33,220 nt of DNA, taken from positions 64,144 through 97,363 of the forward strand of contig VHZZ01000902.1 of the NCBI GenBank assembly GCA_009801015.1, read 5' to 3'. Source of the DNA: Silene noctiflora. Lineage: Eukaryota; Streptophyta; Magnoliopsida; Caryophyllales; Caryophyllaceae. Under the pieces are notes generated by a model. That model was not told where the DNA came from. It was given only the letters and a program-made list of their open reading frames with translations, and searched no databases. Shown here one piece after another: positions 32,733 to 33,220 of this stretch. The position numbers and the translations under genes were made by a program. Each line of letters begins with the position of its first letter. The stretch's first letter is position 1.

Positions 32733-33118
32733 ATGAATATCTTAAGCATCAACTGTCGGGGCTTGGGCAACCCCGATTCAGTTACAGCGCTTCGCGAGCT
32801 GGTGCGAAAGGAGGCCCCGGCCATTTTGTTTCTCTGTGAAACGAAACTTAGTGGTCGTGAGATGAGGAGAGTGAAAGAGAAGCTAGAGGGGTATTGTGGG
32901 TTAGAGGTTGACAGTGTGGGGAGGTCGGGAGGATTAGCTATGGTGTGGAAGAAGGAGGTCGATTGCACCTTTATGCCGGCTTCGATCCACCACATAGACT
33001 TCACAATTCGAAGTGGGGAGAATGAATGGAGGCTTACGGGCTTCTATGGGTGGCCTGCGGTTGCAGACAGACACCTGTCTTGGGATTTGCTTCGTGTCCT
33101 ACATGGGCAGTCTGGCCT
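32733..33118 (+). CDS. LINE ORF2, endonuclease N-terminus (partial)
   Basis: From the ATG at 32733 the frame reads MNILSINCRGLGNPDSVTAL, the characteristic start of plant L1-type ORF2. Conserved endonuclease residues are visible: N7 in the INCRG motif and E36 in FLCETK. Later landmarks are GGLAMVWK and WRLTGFYGWP. About 128 residues are of LINE type before the text changes to unrelated sequence at 33119, ahead of where GDFNE-type catalytic residues would be expected. The start lies 69 bases after the TAG that ends the ORF1 frame. The intact protein would continue into reverse transcriptase; here it is interrupted. Confidence 0.85.
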
Positions 33119-33220
33119 TGTAACAACCCCACACTCCAAAGTGCCTTACCAAGGCCACCTCGAGTATAAAGGTGTTACCATCTCGGTTTCCCGAGGCAAT
33201 GATGATCATAAGACAATAAA
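33119..33220. mobile_element. Insertion into the LINE starting TGTAACAACCCC, possible LTR 5' end
   Basis: At 33119 the LINE endonuclease text stops and sequence beginning TGTAACAACCCCACAC follows to the end of the window. LTRs begin with TG, and TGTAACA-type starts are common in plants. The right end, target duplication and internal region lie outside the window, so the class is not proven. Confidence 0.45.

Larger units (their letters stand above)
31268..33118 (+). mobile_element. L1-type LINE (non-LTR retrotransposon), 5' portion
   Basis: This is the left part of a plant L1-like element in sense orientation: a short 5' leader (about 31268-31403, beginning near GTCCTAGGGTTTCGTCC), ORF1 with a DUF4283-like region and a CCHC knuckle, and the start of ORF2 with its apurinic/apyrimidinic-type endonuclease. 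The base composition is clearly more GC-rich than the surroundings. The reading stops being LINE-like at 33118, where different repeat sequence begins. The reverse transcriptase and 3' end are not in the window. The 5' boundary is approximate. Confidence 0.88.

Noticed and set aside
1..33220. CRISPR arrays, bacterial operons or viral genes
   Set aside because: None is present; genes have introns, and repeats are plant transposon types.
1..33220. Conserved plant microRNA precursors
   Set aside because: I looked for the mature sequences of common plant microRNA families and saw none; the long inverted repeats are explained by MITEs.

Overview
This is a nuclear plant DNA window: AT-rich, with large GT-AG introns, many short non-autonomous transposons, one assembly gap of 480 Ns and three isolated Ns. 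The protein families (a plant HD-Zip I factor, a DUF740/OCTOPUS-type protein, a plant LMBRD2-like protein) indicate a eudicot. The style of the Stowaway-like, hAT-like and SINE repeats suggests Caryophyllales (spinach, beet, quinoa or a relative), but that is inference only.

Layout. 1-1830: AT-rich intergenic DNA, then a tRNA-derived SINE. 2188-7215 (+): a complete 13-exon gene for a 753-residue LMBR1/LMBRD2-type polytopic membrane protein; every exon joins in phase. 8455-9069 (-): an intronless 204-residue protein with the cysteine/histidine N-terminus of the DUF740/OCTOPUS family. 9070-18277: repeat-dominated DNA with Stowaway-like elements, two members of one hAT-like family, a SINE, the gap, and a local duplication in which each copy carries insertions missing from the other. 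18278-19985 (-): a complete 3-exon HD-Zip class I gene (302 residues, ATHB6/16/5-like), including a 61-nt first exon too short to appear as an ORF. 20938-21506: a Mutator-like MITE with 9-bp target duplications and very long inverted arms. 21507-30060: about 8.5 kb with no recognisable protein gene, but with a weak candidate for a spliced minus-strand transcript. 30083-31260: a second SINE and two MITEs. 31268-33220: the 5' part of an L1-type LINE (ORF1 with DUF4283-like region and CCHC knuckle, then the start of the ORF2 endonuclease), apparently interrupted at 33119 by other repeat DNA.

The three host genes have unrelated roles (membrane protein, probable membrane-associated vascular or polarity protein, transcription factor); nothing suggests they form a pathway or cluster. 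I found no convincing undescribed system. The most informative features are evolutionary: reciprocal empty and filled transposon sites in the 16.2-17.4 kb duplication, two hAT-like family members of different age, and the interrupted LINE.
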